Shown one piece after another: positions 60,647 to 60,671 of a stretch of 60,671 nucleotides of DNA. Below the pieces are notes generated by a model. It did no database searches, was not told where the DNA came from, and saw only the letters and a list, made by a program, of their open reading frames with translations. Source of the DNA: Candidatus Dormiibacter spiritus (GTDB lineage Bacteria > Chloroflexota > Dormibacteria > Dormibacterales > Dormibacteraceae); the NCBI GenBank assembly GCA_003244185.1, contig QHBT01000007.1, forward strand, positions 1 to 60,671. Reading direction: 5' to 3'. Numbering within the stretch: position 1 is the stretch's first letter; every line of letters begins with the position of its first letter. Made by a program: the position numbers and the translations under genes.

Positions 60647-60671
60647 TGTGCACGGCTTTCGAGATGTGTAG

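Noticed and set aside
1..60671. Prophage, integrative element or insertion sequence
   Set aside because: No transposase, integrase, terminase or long direct repeats were seen; the Holin-X gene belongs to a chromosomal family.

Overview
The window is a contiguous, gene-dense, high-GC bacterial chromosome segment. Several features point to a soil-type Terrabacteria lineage, most likely Candidatus Dormibacterota or a close actinobacterium- or Chloroflexota-like relative: a group 1h-type [NiFe]-hydrogenase locus of the kind used to scavenge trace H2, a MurT/GatD lipid II amidation pair (monoderm-type wall), a bS22/AURKAIP1-like mini ribosomal protein, DUF2382 and Holin-X stress genes, F420-type LLM oxidoreductases and a DUF222-HNH protein. 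This placement is inference from gene content; no rRNA is present.

Layout. 1-6.8 kb: 3' part of a hydrogenase operon (large subunit, NifU/4-Cys Rieske-like fusion, DUF5947, DUF6084, two unnamed conserved proteins, maturation protease, HypC, DUF6390) with two tiny membrane proteins that share the C-terminal motif NDIxRYLRIRN. 7.1-9.5 kb: cydAB, a cytochrome bd quinol oxidase in the same direction, giving a plausible H2-to-quinone-to-O2 chain. 9.5-16.2 kb: an SDR and a GNAT gene, then a stress/envelope cluster (three DUF2382 proteins, LEA-like protein, Holin-X, DUF3618, YihY/BrkB). 16.3-24.3 kb: mixed metabolism, tRNA-Ala(CGC), a His-rich mini-protein, bS22, a HIT protein and leuS. 24.3-29.8 kb: a decayed LLM gene, a large RND transporter translationally coupled to a PDO-like redox protein, a 9-residue-repeat protein and a beta carbonic anhydrase. 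30-40.3 kb: tRNA-Gln(TTG), comEA-comEC-holA, rpsT, gamma carbonic anhydrase-ispE-murT-gatD, a GH36 galactosidase and a PP2C phosphatase. 40.4-45.9 kb: an accessory stretch with several broken genes. 45.9-60.6 kb: PadR, glmU-prs-corC-recO-glyS, an MFS transporter, CMD/LLM genes, an ECF42-type sigma factor with a YciI partner, and TMEM175.

The strongest unusual signal is at 28255-28953. A two-domain thioredoxin-fold (PDO-like) protein has an in-frame TGA exactly where the first cysteine of the second active site (TPT-C-PHC-P in the family) should be. The frame continues intact for 78 codons, and a stem-loop with a G-containing apical loop starts 17 nt after the TGA. This fits a selenocysteine-containing PDO; a nonsense mutation is the alternative. 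Other leads are a two-copy promoter-plus-G-rich-hairpin element (24396 and 40421), the twin mini-proteins of the hydrogenase locus, and the 27-bp repeat gene next to carbonic anhydrase.

Coding strands alternate in blocks, and many neighbours overlap by ATGA, GTGA or TTGA, implying translational coupling. No rRNA, CRISPR array, transposase or integrase was seen.
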